Assembly: GCA_027604005.1 (NCBI GenBank)
Contig: JADGJT010000378.1
Coordinates: 505 to 21,043 of the forward strand
Length of the DNA stretch: 20,539 nucleotides
DNA from: Dinochytrium kinnereticum
Taxonomy: Eukaryota; Chytridiomycota; Chytridiomycetes; Chytridiales; Chytridiaceae
Direction: 5' to 3'
Shown in pieces: positions 20,048-20,539 of this stretch. The position numbers were made by a program, and so were the translations under genes. Under the pieces are notes generated by a model. The model had not been told where the DNA came from. It made no database searches and saw only the letters and a list, made by a program, of their open reading frames with translations. How positions within the stretch are numbered: position 1 is the stretch's first letter; the number at the start of each line of letters is the position of its first letter.

Positions 20048-20296
20048 AAGGTTCAGAGTTATTTTTTAACACCTGGAGCCCATCCCTTTTACTTGTCATT
20101 ATTTGTCTTCAACCCAGAACTTTACTTCATACTACTTGCTCCTGGTTGTATTTTGACATTTGCACATCATGCCCTAATTCAAGGTAATAAAGATAGTGCT
20201 CTAGTAGGATTCTTTTTTACAGTTCTTCTAGGAGTTGGCTTCTACATGGCCTTGAAGCGGCAAGCTTCCAAAGACCATTCTTTAACAAGAAAATGA
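20048..20296 (+). pseudogene. Mitochondrial cytochrome c oxidase subunit 3 (cox3)-like fragment
   Basis: An 82-codon open frame from the preceding TAA (20045-20047) to TGA 20294-20296. The stretch PGAHPF ... FNPELYFILLAPG, ILTFAHHALIQGN and ALVGFFFTVLLGVGFYMAL follows the cox3 order: P-x-G-x-x-P, a hydrophobic helix, T-W-A-H-H-A-L-I, then a second helix ending in TVLLG. Where intact cox3 continues with QASEY and further helices, this frame reads RQASKDHSLTRK and stops, so only roughly a quarter of the protein is present. There is no in-frame ATG at the start. Leucines use mostly CTA, CTT and TTA, an organelle-like choice. I read it as a nuclear insertion of mitochondrial DNA. A divergent or fragmented true cox3 at a mis-joined contig end is the alternative. 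Confidence 0.55.
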
Positions 20297-20539
20297 AACA
20301 CTTTAGACCAATAAAACCCATACAAAAACAATGAACAAACTAAAAAAAATGGAAAAAGATAAGGTAAATGATGTTCCAGCCTCACCACGCTTGCACCAGA
20401 ATGTGCGGCGCGTATCAGGCTAAACAACCAAGCTAGGTGCGGTGAGTTTCAGGATCAGGGATTGTGGTGTCCCACCACGTTATCTGGCTTTAACGCCATT
20501 CACTAACGTAGGTTATCATGAGTCGTGTGGGATTATGAA
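20297..20539. other. Right end of window, no gene recognised
   Basis: AT-rich to about 20365, then more mixed sequence. It contains the small palindrome GTGGTG-TCC-CACCAC at 20464-20478 and a looser inverted pair around CTCACC (20380-20385) and GGTGAG (20442-20447). It could be part of the same mitochondrial-like insertion or unrelated. Confidence 0.35.

Noticed and set aside
1..20539. CRISPR array, prokaryotic operon or integrated virus
   Set aside because: No spaced direct repeats, no ribosome-binding-site-led gene clusters and no viral hallmark genes; the genes are intron-rich and eukaryotic.

Overview
The window is nuclear DNA of a eukaryote whose genes carry many short introns (about 38 to 154 bases, GT...AG, often with a CTRAC-like branch site close to the acceptor). 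Intergenic DNA is full of T-rich homopolymer tracts and microsatellites. The gene content points to a flagellated (zoosporic) fungus such as a chytrid, by inference only. It has a Cbf1-type bHLH-zipper factor of fungal style, an M36 fungalysin protease, and an AK5-like adenylate-kinase-family protein with an RII-like docking domain of the sort tied to cilia and flagella.

Layout: (1) <87-1367 (+), the 3' part of an unrecognised multi-pass membrane protein with a CxxCxxC tail. (2) 1368-2228, a gap with two strong inverted repeats. (3) 2229-4374 (+), a secreted M36 metallopeptidase in three exons. (4) 4375-6461, a T-rich gap. (5) 6462-8965 (+), a four-exon protein with a GATAD1-like BAH-type domain and a helical C-terminal region I do not recognise. 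(6) 9203-12931 (-), a 13-exon, 992-residue protein with an N-terminal docking domain and four complete NMP-kinase domains. (7) 12932-14428, a shared upstream region with a perfect CACGTG box. (8) 14429-15363 (+), the bHLH-zipper factor. (9) 15364-16686, an AT-rich gap. (10) 16687-19426 (-), an 11-exon RNA lariat debranching enzyme. (11) 19427-20539, AT-rich DNA with a fragment resembling mitochondrial cox3, probably a nuclear mitochondrial insertion.

The genes do not form an operon-like system. The GATAD1-like gene and the kinase gene converge, as do the bHLH and DBR1 genes; the kinase and bHLH genes diverge from one upstream region. The most interesting item is the four-domain kinase. Exon lengths and domain signatures both indicate that a two-domain unit (type A + type B) was duplicated whole to give A-B-A-B. 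All exon joins were made by eye from reading frames, splice consensus and protein-family conservation.
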